From: an uncultured Lentisphaeria bacterium
GTDB lineage: Bacteria; Verrucomicrobiota; Lentisphaeria; JABSQK01; CAJWLW01
Assembly: GCA_913042885.1 (NCBI GenBank)
Contig: CAJWLW010000143.1
Location: 1 to 11,230 of the forward strand
Reading direction: 5' to 3'
Length of the DNA stretch: 11,230 nucleotides
Below are positions 1-6,390 of the stretch, one piece after another. The translations under genes and the position numbers were made by a program. The notes beneath the pieces are model-generated. The model did not search any database. It saw nothing but the letters and a program-made list of their open reading frames with translations, and was not told where the DNA came from. How positions within the stretch are numbered: the first letter of the stretch is position 1; each line of letters opens with the position of its first letter.

Positions 1-640
1 GCTTCGCGCTGACCTGACCATCCTGCTGACGACCGTGGACGGGTTCTATCGCCGCACCGATGGTGAGCTCACCGAGCGCCTGTCGGTGATTGACGAAATT
101 ACCGACGAAATCCGCGACATGGCACAGGGCACTGGCGATCAGCTATACTCGACCGGCGGCATGATCAGCAAGCTCAACGCCGCAGAAATCACTTTGGCCG
201 CCGGTGAGCATCTATGGATCGCCGACGGTACTGACTTTGCAGTACTCGACAGCATTCTCGCCGGCGAAGACATCGGGTCCTTGTTCCGGACAACCCGCCC
301 GCGCATGAGCGGTTCGAAACGCTGGCTGGCGTTTTTCACCGAGAGCACCGGCGAATTGATCGTCGACGAGGGCGCAGTGAAGGCCGTGTGCGAAGATGGG
401 CGCAGCCTGCTGCCGAGCGGCCTGATCAGGGTCGAGGGGGAATTCGGCAAAGGCGACACCGTAGCGGTGTGCGCACCGGACGGCAGGCGCATCGCTTTAG
501 GCATGACCAATTACACTGCTGCCGAGCTCAACCAGATCAAAGGTTTGCGAAGCCCGCAAATCCATGAACTGCTTCACCGGGACGCCTACGAGGAAGCCAT
601 CCACCGCGACAACATGGTGCTGGTTCCGGCCGGGCAATAA
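1..640 (+). CDS. proB: Glutamate 5-kinase, C-terminal part (5' end outside window)
   Basis: ProB phosphorylates L-glutamate to gamma-glutamyl phosphate, the first and feedback-controlled step of proline synthesis in the cytoplasm. The reading frame is open from the window edge (first full codon at position 2) and begins with ADLTILLTTVDGFY, the end of the amino-acid-kinase core where ProB normally reads ADLLILLTDVDGLY. STGGMISKLNAAEITLAAG (encoded about 161-217) matches the family's GTGGM-TK-AA motif, whose lysine takes part in ATP binding. After KRWLAFF the last ~100 residues form a PUA domain (ELIVDEGAVKAV ... GLIRVEGEFGKGDTVAV ... GMTNYTAAELNQIKG), so this is the long, PUA-containing form of the enzyme. 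It ends in TAA at 638-640. About 150 N-terminal residues should lie upstream. No proA follows it in this window. The family assignment is firm. Confidence 0.95.
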   Translation, partial: LRADLTILLTTVDGFYRRTDGELTERLSVIDEITDEIRDMAQGTGDQLYSTGGMISKLNAAEITLAAGEHLWIADGTDFAVLDSILAGEDIGSLFRTTRPRMSGSKRWLAFFTESTGELIVDEGAVKAVCEDGRSLLPSGLIRVEGEFGKGDTVAVCAPDGRRIALGMTNYTAAELNQIKGLRSPQIHELLHRDAYEEAIHRDNMVLVPAGQ

Positions 641-756
641 TGGGCTTCAGATTCCCCAGGCTGGTGGTCCGTGTGCGTTGCCGTCGCAACGCCACAGGCC
701 GCGGCGACGTGGATTGGTGTGCAGATTCATGCTGTTAGCTCAAATGAAAAAACGGC

Positions 757-771
757 ACGCATGCGTATAGT
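757..771 (+). promoter_or_regulatory. Palindrome overlapping a possible -10 box upstream of the FAH gene
   Basis: ACGCATGCGT at 757-766 is a perfect 10-bp palindrome. It shares one base with TATAGT at 766-771, which matches five of six positions of a sigma-70 -10 hexamer. No convincing -35 box lies 16-18 bp upstream, which would fit an activator-dependent promoter or no promoter at all. The element sits 48 bp before the proposed TTG start of the FAH gene. Only the sequence pattern is seen; promoter function is inferred. Confidence 0.25.
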
Positions 772-805
772 TAGGCGCTCATGCAGTAGACGTGCAATCT
801 GAATT

Positions 806-821
806 GGAGGATCACCGTTTG
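806..821 (+). promoter_or_regulatory. Ribosome binding site that sets a TTG start for the FAH gene
   Basis: GGAGG at 806-810 is a strong Shine-Dalgarno core, followed after 8 bases by TTG at 819-821. The only upstream alternative in frame is GTG at 792. That start has no purine-rich site before it and would place the GGAGG inside the coding region. The protein read from the TTG begins MKLATIRTNN, a normal start for this family. Confidence 0.7.
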
Positions 822-1733
822 AAACTCGCAACTATTCGCACCAACAATCGCACTGGTGTCGCTCTCATTACTTCCGACGATGCCGTCGTCGATCTGGCCG
901 CTGCTGCCGAAGCCGCGAGTGGGCCGGCGCTGTTCGGGGACATGCTCACGTTCCTGGAATCCGGCGATGAGGGGCTGGCACTGGCAACACAGCTCGCCGA
1001 CGGCGCCGACACTATGAGTCTCGACGATGTGACGCTGTGTGCGCCCGTACCGCAGCCAGGCAAGCTCTTGTGTATCGCGGGGAATTTTGTGGCGCACATC
1101 GAGGAATCGGCTCAGACGATTGCCCCACAGGACAAAGAGACGCCGCGCTTCTTCATGAAGCCATCCAACAACACCGTGATTGCCTGTCACGAAGCAATTC
1201 GCATTCCACCGGTGGCCCGTGAGATCGATTGGGAAGGCGAGCTCGCCGTGGTGATCGGGCGCACGGCGAAGGGGGTCAAGCGGGACGACGCCCTGGATTA
1301 TGTCGCCGGTTACACGATCATGAACGATGTTTCCGAGCGCAGTCTGCAGATCTGGGATCGTTCCGAAAGCCGCCCGCAGGATCTGTGGTTCGACTGGCTC
1401 AACGGCAAATGGCTGGACACCTCGGCGCCGCAAGGGCCGTGGATCGTTACCACCGACGAGCTTACTGATCCGCAAGATGTTGAGATCAGCACCTACATCA
1501 ACGGCGAGCGCAAGCAGCATTGCAGTACGGCGCAAATGATATTTCCGGTCGCCAACCTGATCGAATATATCACCTCGATCGTCACCTTGAGTCCCGGCGA
1601 TCTGATCAGCACCGGGACGGTCGCGGGCGTCGGCAAGTCGACGGGTGATTTCATGCAGCCCGGAGACAAAGTGAAGATCGGCATCACCGGGATCGGCGAG
1701 CTGCACAACACCGTCGAGGCGAGCGATGTATAG
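819..1733 (+). CDS. Fumarylacetoacetate hydrolase (FAH) family protein
   Basis: The 304-residue protein has the FAH fold, which covers metal-dependent hydrolases, decarboxylases and isomerases acting on 2-oxo or acylpyruvate-type compounds, often from aromatic catabolism. The N-terminal ~75 residues form the small lead domain. The catalytic domain starts near LLCIAGNFVAHIEE (83-96). The metal ligands of the family are present: E139 and E141 in IDWEGELAVVIG, and D170 in IMNDVSER. KPSNN (114-118), GKWLDTSAPQGP (196-207) and the C-terminal TGTVAGVGKST ... GIGELHNTVE (265-300) are also characteristic. Close relatives are annotated as 2-hydroxyhepta-2,4-diene-1,7-dioate isomerase, ureidoglycolate lyase or acylpyruvase, and the sequence alone does not separate them. 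No other aromatic degradation gene is nearby, so the substrate is unknown. The start is the TTG behind GGAGG; GTG at 792 would add nine residues. The next gene begins 36 bp downstream on the same strand. Confidence 0.9.
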   Translation: MKLATIRTNNRTGVALITSDDAVVDLAAAAEAASGPALFGDMLTFLESGDEGLALATQLADGADTMSLDDVTLCAPVPQPGKLLCIAGNFVAHIEESAQTIAPQDKETPRFFMKPSNNTVIACHEAIRIPPVAREIDWEGELAVVIGRTAKGVKRDDALDYVAGYTIMNDVSERSLQIWDRSESRPQDLWFDWLNGKWLDTSAPQGPWIVTTDELTDPQDVEISTYINGERKQHCSTAQMIFPVANLIEYITSIVTLSPGDLISTGTVAGVGKSTGDFMQPGDKVKIGITGIGELHNTVEASDV

Positions 1734-1769
1734 GATTCAGAACGTATCGGTCCGGCAGGTCATCTGCTG

Positions 1770-2936
1770 ATGTGCCGGCCCGGTGCAGTTTTCGTCTGCC
1801 TGCTATACGCGTCTGCCGCACTTGCTGCGGACGACCTGCGCCGTTTCGAGGATTTCTTCCGAGTCAACGACCGCGACGGCCGCGTCCGATACATCGCCGT
1901 GGCACGCTTCTGGTCGGACATCGACAACCGCTATCTGATGGCCGCGACGCGGCGGGCAATCGACAGGGGTCTGACCGAAGGCCTCAGGCGTTCCGGGGAC
2001 ACAACGGATTTTGCGGCGATCCGCGGTTCTCTGGAGGCGGCCTTTGTCGATGAGTTCATCACCACTCTGGCGGTTTACAAAATCGTCAATAAGCGGTTGC
2101 AGTTCGACCTTTACTATCTGCCGGTTCTCGACGACCCGGACCGCTTCGGTCCTGAGCTTGCCAGCAATCGGCTTATCCGGCTCAACGACACCGGTGGTTT
2201 GCAGGCCTCACTGGCCCATGCCCGGGCACCGGTGTCGATGCCGGCCCTGCGCGAAACATTCGATCTGATCACGGAAACAGCACCAGCCGGTGAGCGCTAT
2301 ACGTATCTGGGCGGCGTCATCACTGTGTCCGCCCGGATCCTCGATCTGCGAATCAACTATCGCAAGCCGCGGCCGAAACCTCGACAGAACGCAGTCAAAG
2401 GTTTTGTTCGGTTGCGCCGTTTCTTCACAGCCCATCATTTTGCCGATACCGAAATCACCGGTAACAGTTTCGCCTGGCCGGCGGCAACTGCGGGTGCGCA
2501 GTACGTCACGGTCGATCACATTTCGAAGTTTTCCATCGGGCAACCGCGGCCGAAGCCGCGTTTGCTTAATATTCACTTTGGCCTGCTGCTCGATGGCTAC
2601 GACAACGATCTGCAGGCTGACGCGCAACTGCGCCAGGGCGGTGCACCGGAATTCCTGCTGGTGGAGAGTGTCCCGCTGCTGCGGTATATCGGTCACGTCA
2701 AACGCACCAATCTCCCGGCCCGCACCGGCGTGCCGACGCTATGCCGCCACGGCTCGACGCGTACGATGGAAGTGCAGCGACTGTCGATCAGCCTGCCGTC
2801 GGGCGACCCGGCGCTGAGCGACTGCCAGGTTACGGGTTATTCCGTGCTCGCGGGCGCGCGGCTGCGGCGGTTGCGGCGGCAGTTTCCGAAGTTCGCAGAC
2901 TATCTGGAACTCCAGCGTTTCGGATACGCCAAATGA
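1770..2936 (+). CDS. Hypothetical secreted protein with duplicated PRPKPR motif
   Basis: I do not recognise a family for this 388-residue protein. Residues 1-19 look like a cleavable signal peptide: a short hydrophobic stretch AVFVCLLYASAALA followed by ALA|AD, which places the mature protein in the periplasm or outside the cell. No later membrane segment is seen. The mature chain has acidic and basic residues mixed with beta-prone stretches (LQFDLYYLPVL 110-120, YTYLGGVITVSARILDLRI 177-195). PRPKPR occurs twice, at 200-205 and 259-264, each time just after or before such a stretch. The C-terminal part is arginine-rich (RLRRLRRQFPKF 364-375) and holds two cysteines at 325 and 352 that could form a disulfide. 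The ATG at 1770 has only a weak AGGT (1757-1760) ahead of it. Base composition resembles the neighbours, so recent transfer is not indicated. It lies 36 bp after the FAH gene and may be co-transcribed with it. That the gene is real is likely; its role is unknown. Confidence 0.75.
   Translation: MCRPGAVFVCLLYASAALAADDLRRFEDFFRVNDRDGRVRYIAVARFWSDIDNRYLMAATRRAIDRGLTEGLRRSGDTTDFAAIRGSLEAAFVDEFITTLAVYKIVNKRLQFDLYYLPVLDDPDRFGPELASNRLIRLNDTGGLQASLAHARAPVSMPALRETFDLITETAPAGERYTYLGGVITVSARILDLRINYRKPRPKPRQNAVKGFVRLRRFFTAHHFADTEITGNSFAWPAATAGAQYVTVDHISKFSIGQPRPKPRLLNIHFGLLLDGYDNDLQADAQLRQGGAPEFLLVESVPLLRYIGHVKRTNLPARTGVPTLCRHGSTRTMEVQRLSISLPSGDPALSDCQVTGYSVLAGARLRRLRRQFPKFADYLELQRFGYAK
2367..2561 (+). 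repeat. Two copies of a PRPKPR-coding segment inside the hypothetical gene
   Basis: Bases 2367-2384 and 2544-2561 both encode PRPKPR in the same frame. They share the first 11 bases (CCGCGGCCGAA) and then differ at third positions. The copies are 177 bp (59 codons) apart. Flanking residues differ (NYRK before one, SIGQ before the other), so the conserved part is the short basic proline-rich motif rather than a longer duplicated unit. Confidence 0.7.
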
Positions 2937-2981
2937 AACGACGGCGCCTGAATACCTTGCAATTGTCGCGAATCTATTCAC

Positions 2982-3001
2982 CTTAATCGCTGTTCATTAA
3001 G
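2982..3001. promoter_or_regulatory. Short inverted repeat in the AT-rich leader of the his operon
   Basis: CTTAAT (2982-2987) and ATTAAG (2996-3001) are exact inverse complements separated by 8 bases. They sit in the 87-bp AT-rich gap before hisB. TTGCAA at 2957-2962 and TAATAA at 3004-3009 resemble promoter hexamers but are not well spaced relative to each other. The gap probably holds the his-nfi-mrp promoter, and the repeat could be an operator. No leader peptide with a histidine run is seen, so classical enteric-type his attenuation is unlikely. Confidence 0.3.
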
Positions 3002-3023
3002 CCTAATAAACTACGGGATACAC

Positions 3024-3614
3024 ATGTCACGCAAGGCTACAGAAAAGCGCCAGACCAACGAAACGGAAATCGAGATCTCCTTCACAGTCGACGGCGAGGG
3101 GAAATCCGACGTCAACACTGGTATCCCATTCATGGACCACATGCTGACGCTGTTTTCCCGGCACGGATTTTTCGACCTGACCGTCAAGGCATCGGGCGAT
3201 CTCGACATCGACGCCCATCACACGATGGAAGATCTCGGGATTGTCCTGGGCACCGTCATCCGCAAGGCACTGGGCGACAAGAAAGGCATCTGCCGCTACG
3301 GTTTTTTCATCCTGCCAATGGATGAAACGCTGGCGCGTGTTGTGCTGGACCTTTCCGGACGCGCCTGCCTGGTCTATGAGGTCGAGCCGTCGACACGATA
3401 TATCAAGGAGCTGGACGTCCGGCTTTTCCGCGAATTTTTTCAGGCGTTGACCAATAATCTGGCGTTGAATCTGCACATAGATGTGATCCGCGGCGAAGAT
3501 GTGCATCATGTTTTTGAAGGCGTATTCAAGGCGTTCGCCCGTGCTTTGGACTGCGCCACCAGCCTCGAACCGCGCGAGAAAGGTGTGCCTACTACCAAGG
3601 GTATGCTCGACTGA
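3024..3614 (+). CDS. hisB: Imidazoleglycerol-phosphate dehydratase
   Basis: HisB dehydrates imidazole-glycerol phosphate to imidazole-acetol phosphate, a late step of histidine synthesis. This is the monofunctional form: 196 residues, with no histidinol-phosphatase domain as in enteric HisB. The two metal-binding halves are visible: [11 protein letters not shown] (64-73) and [17 protein letters not shown] (159-175), with the paired histidines and glutamates that bind two manganese ions in this family. [16 protein letters not shown] (33-48), the RYGF-ILPMDE stretch (91-101) and the terminal VPTTKGMLD are standard signatures. The ATG at 3024 gives the usual [10 protein letters not shown]-terminus. 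A weak GGGAT at 3014-3018 precedes it. It is the first gene of the hisB-hisA-nfi-mrp block, and its TGA overlaps the hisA ATG by one base, implying translational coupling. Confidence 0.97.
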   Translation: MSRKATEKRQTNETEIEISFTVDGEGKSDVNTGIPFMDHMLTLFSRHGFFDLTVKASGDLDIDAHHTMEDLGIVLGTVIRKALGDKKGICRYGFFILPMDETLARVVLDLSGRACLVYEVEPSTRYIKELDVRLFREFFQALTNNLALNLHIDVIRGEDVHHVFEGVFKAFARALDCATSLEPREKGVPTTKGMLD

Positions 3615-4339
3615 TGATCATCATTCCGGCCATCGATATCCGCGGCGGTCACGCGGTCCGTCTGGAGCAGGGTGATTTTGACCGTGAAACGCAGTACGGC
3701 ACACCAATCGAGATGGCGGTCAAATGGCAGGACGCCGGTGCATCCCTGCTGCACATCGTCGATCTCGACGGTGCCAGGACCGGTGCCTCCTGCAACCTGC
3801 CGCTGGTCCAGGAAATTTGCGCATCGGTCACCTGCTCCTGCGAGCTTGGCGGCGGCATCCGAAAGCTGGAAGACGTGCAGGACGCCGTGGCCGCCGGGGT
3901 TGATCGCGTCATTCTGGGCACCAGCCTGGCAAATGATCCGCGGCTGGCATCTGCCTTGCTCGAAGAACTCAGCGCCGACCAGCTCATCGCCGGGATCGAC
4001 GCCCACGAAGGCGTGGTGGCTGTCGAAGGCTGGCAGGAACGCTCGACAGTCACCGCCGTTGATCTGGCGAAGGAGCTTTACGATTACGGCATTCGCCGAT
4101 TCATTTACACTGACATTGCACGCGACGGCATGTTTACCGGCCCGCACCTCGGAGGGCTGATAAAGCTCTGTGATGCACTGCCGGAAGCCGGCGTGATCGC
4201 CTCGGGCGGAATCGCGACGCCGGAGCATGTCCACGAACTGGCCGGGTTGCAGCGCGACAATCTCGAAGGCGCCATCGTCGGGAAAGCGTTGTACGACGGA
4301 CGCACGACGTACGAAGCATTATCTGACGCCATCACCTGA
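3614..4339 (+). CDS. hisA: ProFAR isomerase, histidine biosynthesis
   Basis: HisA converts 5'-ProFAR to PRFAR by an Amadori rearrangement, feeding the HisH/HisF synthase. The 241-residue sequence is a complete (beta-alpha)8 barrel. The two catalytic aspartates are in place: D8 in IIPAIDIRGG and D129 in LIAGIDAHEG. Phosphate-binding loops appear at CELGGGIRKLEDV (76-88) and in the second half at ASGGIATPEHV and EGAIVGKALYDGR. The KALY-type ending separates HisA from its paralogue HisF. The ATG overlaps the hisB stop (TGATG at 3612-3616). The nearest purine-rich stretch is AAGGG about 12 bases upstream, so initiation probably depends on ribosomes finishing hisB. hisH and hisF, which flank hisA in many bacteria, are not here; the next gene, nfi, starts one base after the stop. 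Confidence 0.97.
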   Translation: MIIIPAIDIRGGHAVRLEQGDFDRETQYGTPIEMAVKWQDAGASLLHIVDLDGARTGASCNLPLVQEICASVTCSCELGGGIRKLEDVQDAVAAGVDRVILGTSLANDPRLASALLEELSADQLIAGIDAHEGVVAVEGWQERSTVTAVDLAKELYDYGIRRFIYTDIARDGMFTGPHLGGLIKLCDALPEAGVIASGGIATPEHVHELAGLQRDNLEGAIVGKALYDGRTTYEALSDAIT

Positions 4340-4340
4340 T

Positions 4341-5015
4341 ATGACTGTCCGGGATCTGCACCCATGGGACGTGACGCCGAAGGAGGCATATGCCATCCAG
4401 AAGAAACTGGCGGCGCAGGTATCCACTCGCAGCAGCGCGCGACGCATTCGGACCGTGGCTGGCGTCGATCTGGCTTTTGCCGGCAACACCGCCTTCGGCG
4501 TTGTCGTCGTCCTCAGTTTTCCCGACCTGCAGATCCTGGAGATCGCCGAGGCTGTTGTTCCTGTTCACTTGCCGTATATTCCCGGGTTGCTGTCGTTCCG
4601 TGAAGTACCGGTGCTGTTGCCGGCCTTCCGTCGTCTGACACACGAGCCGGACGTCATTTTCGCGGATGGCCAGGGCCGTTTGCATCCGCGCCGGTTCGGC
4701 ATCGCCTGTCACCTCGGCCTGCTGCTGGACCGGCCGGCGATCGGCTGCGGCAAGTCGCTGCTGTGCGGTGACTACGAAGTCCCCGGGTCGGCAAAGGGAG
4801 AGACCACCGCCATTCGCCATCGCGGTGAAACGATCGGACGCGCTGTGCGAACACGGGACAATGTCAGTGAGATGTTCATTTCCATCGGCCACAAAGTCAG
4901 CCTCAAACGGGCCGTCAACCTGGTCCTGGCAGTGACCGGCAAATATCGTATCCCAGAACCAACACGACAGGCCGACATTGCGGCGGCCAAACAGAAGCGA
5001 GTGCATCATGGATAG
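4341..5015 (+). CDS. nfi: Endonuclease V (deoxyinosine 3' endonuclease)
   Basis: Endonuclease V nicks DNA at the second phosphodiester bond 3' of deoxyinosine and some other deaminated bases, starting alternative excision repair. The 224-residue protein carries the whole active site, close to Thermotoga numbering: D43 in VAGVDLAF, the strand-separating PYIPG wedge at 78-82 followed by E88 in LLSFREVP, D109 and H115 in ADGQGRLHPRRFGIACHLG, and K138 in GCGKSLLCG. ATGHRVS of the E. coli enzyme appears as SIGHKVS (181-187), and RIPEPTRQAD (203-212) matches RLPEPTRWAD near the C-terminus. The ATG at 4341 follows the hisA TGA after one base. No Shine-Dalgarno site precedes it, consistent with coupled translation. 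The frame is also open upstream inside hisA, but no family residues lie there. Its last eight bases overlap mrp. Confidence 0.95.
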   Translation: MTVRDLHPWDVTPKEAYAIQKKLAAQVSTRSSARRIRTVAGVDLAFAGNTAFGVVVVLSFPDLQILEIAEAVVPVHLPYIPGLLSFREVPVLLPAFRRLTHEPDVIFADGQGRLHPRRFGIACHLGLLLDRPAIGCGKSLLCGDYEVPGSAKGETTAIRHRGETIGRAVRTRDNVSEMFISIGHKVSLKRAVNLVLAVTGKYRIPEPTRQADIAAAKQKRVHHG

Positions 5016-6345
5016 AGAGTCGCAGGTCCTCGATAAACTGAAGGCGATCATCGACCCGGATCTTGGCAAGGACATAGTCACGCTCGGATTCATCAAGGAC
5101 CTGAACATCGACGATACGGGCAACGTCGCCTTCAACCTCGAACTGACGACGCCGGCCTGCCCTGTCAAGGACCAGTTCCGTGCCTCCTGCGAGGAGTTGC
5201 TGGGCGAACTCGACTGGGTCGGTGACGTCGCCGTGACGATGACGGCCCAGCCGCGTAAGACGATGTCGCAGTCAGGCAAAGGCCTGTCACAGGTCCGGCA
5301 CATCATCGCTGTCGCCAGTTGCAAGGGCGGGGTCGGCAAGTCGACTGTCGCTGTCAACCTGGCTTTCACGCTGTCACGCATGGGCGCGGCAGTCGGTATT
5401 TTCGATGCCGATATCTACGGTCCCAGCCTGCCGACTTTGATCGCGGCTCCGTTTCGCGGTCTCTTCCAGGACGGCGACTCCATTATTCCGGTCGAACACG
5501 ATGGCGTCAAACTGATGTCGTTCGCGTACGCCACCTCGACCCAGGGCGAGGGGCGTCCGGCAATCATGCGCGGGCCGATGGTCAGCCAGGTCGTCAATCA
5601 GTTGCTGACCGGTACCGGCTGGGGTGAACTCGATTATCTCATCCTCGACATGCCGCCCGGCACCGGCGACATCCAGTTGACCGTGGCGCAGCTCGTGCCG
5701 GTGACTGCCGCTGTCATCGTTACGACGCCGCAGCAGATCAGTTTCGTCGATGTCGTCAAGGGCATCGAAATGTTCGATCAACTCAAGATTCCGACGGTCG
5801 CCGTAGTCGAGAACATGAGCTATTTCATGTGCGGCAACTGCGACACACGTCATGAAATTTTCGGCCGCGGCGCCCGCACCAAACTGATCAACCAATATGG
5901 TTTCAGGAATTCCTTCGAGATTCCGGTCGATGCCGAGATTTCGGCACTGGGCGACAACGGCACGCCAATCGTCACGGTCGCACCTGACAGCGACATTGCG
6001 ACACGCTACCGTGAACTCGCAGAGGCGACTGTTCGCGAAGTCAGCAGGATCGCTCACAGCGATGATGCGAAGCCGGAGGTCAGCTACGACCCGGATGGCA
6101 AAATCAGCTATCGCGCCATCGACGGTACCGAGTCCCGAATCGATCCGGCCGAGCTGCGACGACGCTGCCGCTGTGCCCATTGCATTGACGAGATGACGGG
6201 CGGCCAGATTCTCCAGCCCGAACAGGTGTCCGACGACACCACGCCCCGGCAAATCGGCACGCTCGGCAACTACGCGATCACCATCGACTGGAGCGACGAC
6301 CATTCGTCGATCTATCCGTACGACGCTTTGGTGTTCGACGATTAA
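5008..6345 (+). CDS. mrp: Mrp/NBP35-family Fe-S carrier ATPase with C-terminal DUF971 domain (HCF101-like)
   Basis: Mrp/ApbC proteins are dimeric P-loop ATPases that bind an Fe-S cluster at the subunit interface and pass it to target enzymes in the cytoplasm. Three domains are seen in 445 residues. First, a MIP18/DUF59 domain (1-80) with IIDPDLGKDIVTLGFI and C51 in LTTPACP. Second, the ATPase (about 98-350) with deviant Walker A KGGVGKS (106-112), FDADIYGPSLP (132-142), LDMPPGTGD (213-221) and the cluster-binding C275 and C278 in YFMCGNCDTRHEIFG. Third, a C-terminal DUF971 (GBBH-like N-terminal) domain (about 356-445) with RRCRCAHCIDEMTGG, including C387, C389 and C392. E. coli Mrp lacks both the complete first domain and the third; this order is that of plant chloroplast HCF101. 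The ATG at 5008 lies inside the end of nfi (8-nt overlap). A TTG at 4978 is also in frame, but the residues it adds do not look like the family. Confidence 0.94.
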   Translation: MDRESQVLDKLKAIIDPDLGKDIVTLGFIKDLNIDDTGNVAFNLELTTPACPVKDQFRASCEELLGELDWVGDVAVTMTAQPRKTMSQSGKGLSQVRHIIAVASCKGGVGKSTVAVNLAFTLSRMGAAVGIFDADIYGPSLPTLIAAPFRGLFQDGDSIIPVEHDGVKLMSFAYATSTQGEGRPAIMRGPMVSQVVNQLLTGTGWGELDYLILDMPPGTGDIQLTVAQLVPVTAAVIVTTPQQISFVDVVKGIEMFDQLKIPTVAVVENMSYFMCGNCDTRHEIFGRGARTKLINQYGFRNSFEIPVDAEISALGDNGTPIVTVAPDSDIATRYRELAEATVREVSRIAHSDDAKPEVSYDPDGKISYRAIDGTESRIDPAELRRRCRCAHCIDEMTGGQILQPEQVSDDTTPRQIGTLGNYAITIDWSDDHSSIYPYDALVFDD

Positions 6346-6360
6346 TTCCCGCTAGAATCC

Positions 6361-6390
6361 AAAAGGCGCTCCCAGGATCAATCGAGCGCC
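6361..6390 (-). terminator. Intrinsic terminator of the cystathionine gamma-synthase/lyase gene
   Basis: GGCGCTC (6365-6371) pairs exactly with GAGCGCC (6384-6390), with a 12-base loop. On the minus strand the stem is followed by TTTT (6361-6364). The stop codon of the minus-strand gene (6378-6380) lies in the loop, so the upstream arm of the hairpin is coding sequence. The T-run is short, so strength may be moderate. In the plus direction AAAA precedes the stem and no T-run follows, so it probably does not stop transcription from mrp. Confidence 0.6.

Noticed and set aside
675..692. Hairpin GCGTTGC-N4-GCAACGC after proB, as a terminator
   Set aside because: The 7-bp stem is perfect, but no T-run follows on either strand, so intrinsic termination is not supported.
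733..790. tRNA-like stretch (GTTAGCTCA resembling a D arm) after proB
   Set aside because: No matching acceptor stem, anticodon arm or T arm (GGTTCGAAT-type) could be assembled nearby.
771..1706. Long minus-strand open frame (311 codons) opposite the FAH gene
   Set aside because: It mirrors the well-supported FAH gene. The translation shows no family motif and no ribosome binding site; such antisense frames are common in GC-rich codon usage.
3506..4234. Minus-strand open frame of 242 codons opposite hisB/hisA
   Set aside because: It lies antisense to two clear enzymes with intact active sites, and its translation resembles no protein.
4380..4392. Perfect AAGGAGG followed by ATG at 4390 inside nfi
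   Set aside because: The ATG is out of the nfi frame and opens only an 82-codon arginine-rich frame. The bases are explained by codons for Lys-Glu-Ala, and nfi needs its residues before the catalytic D43.
4332..5381. Minus-strand open frame of 349 codons opposite nfi and mrp
   Set aside because: nfi and mrp are complete with catalytic motifs. The antisense translation is low in recognisable structure.
5374..6303. Minus-strand open frame of 309 codons opposite mrp
   Set aside because: It is antisense to the Mrp ATPase and DUF971 domains and has no motif of its own.
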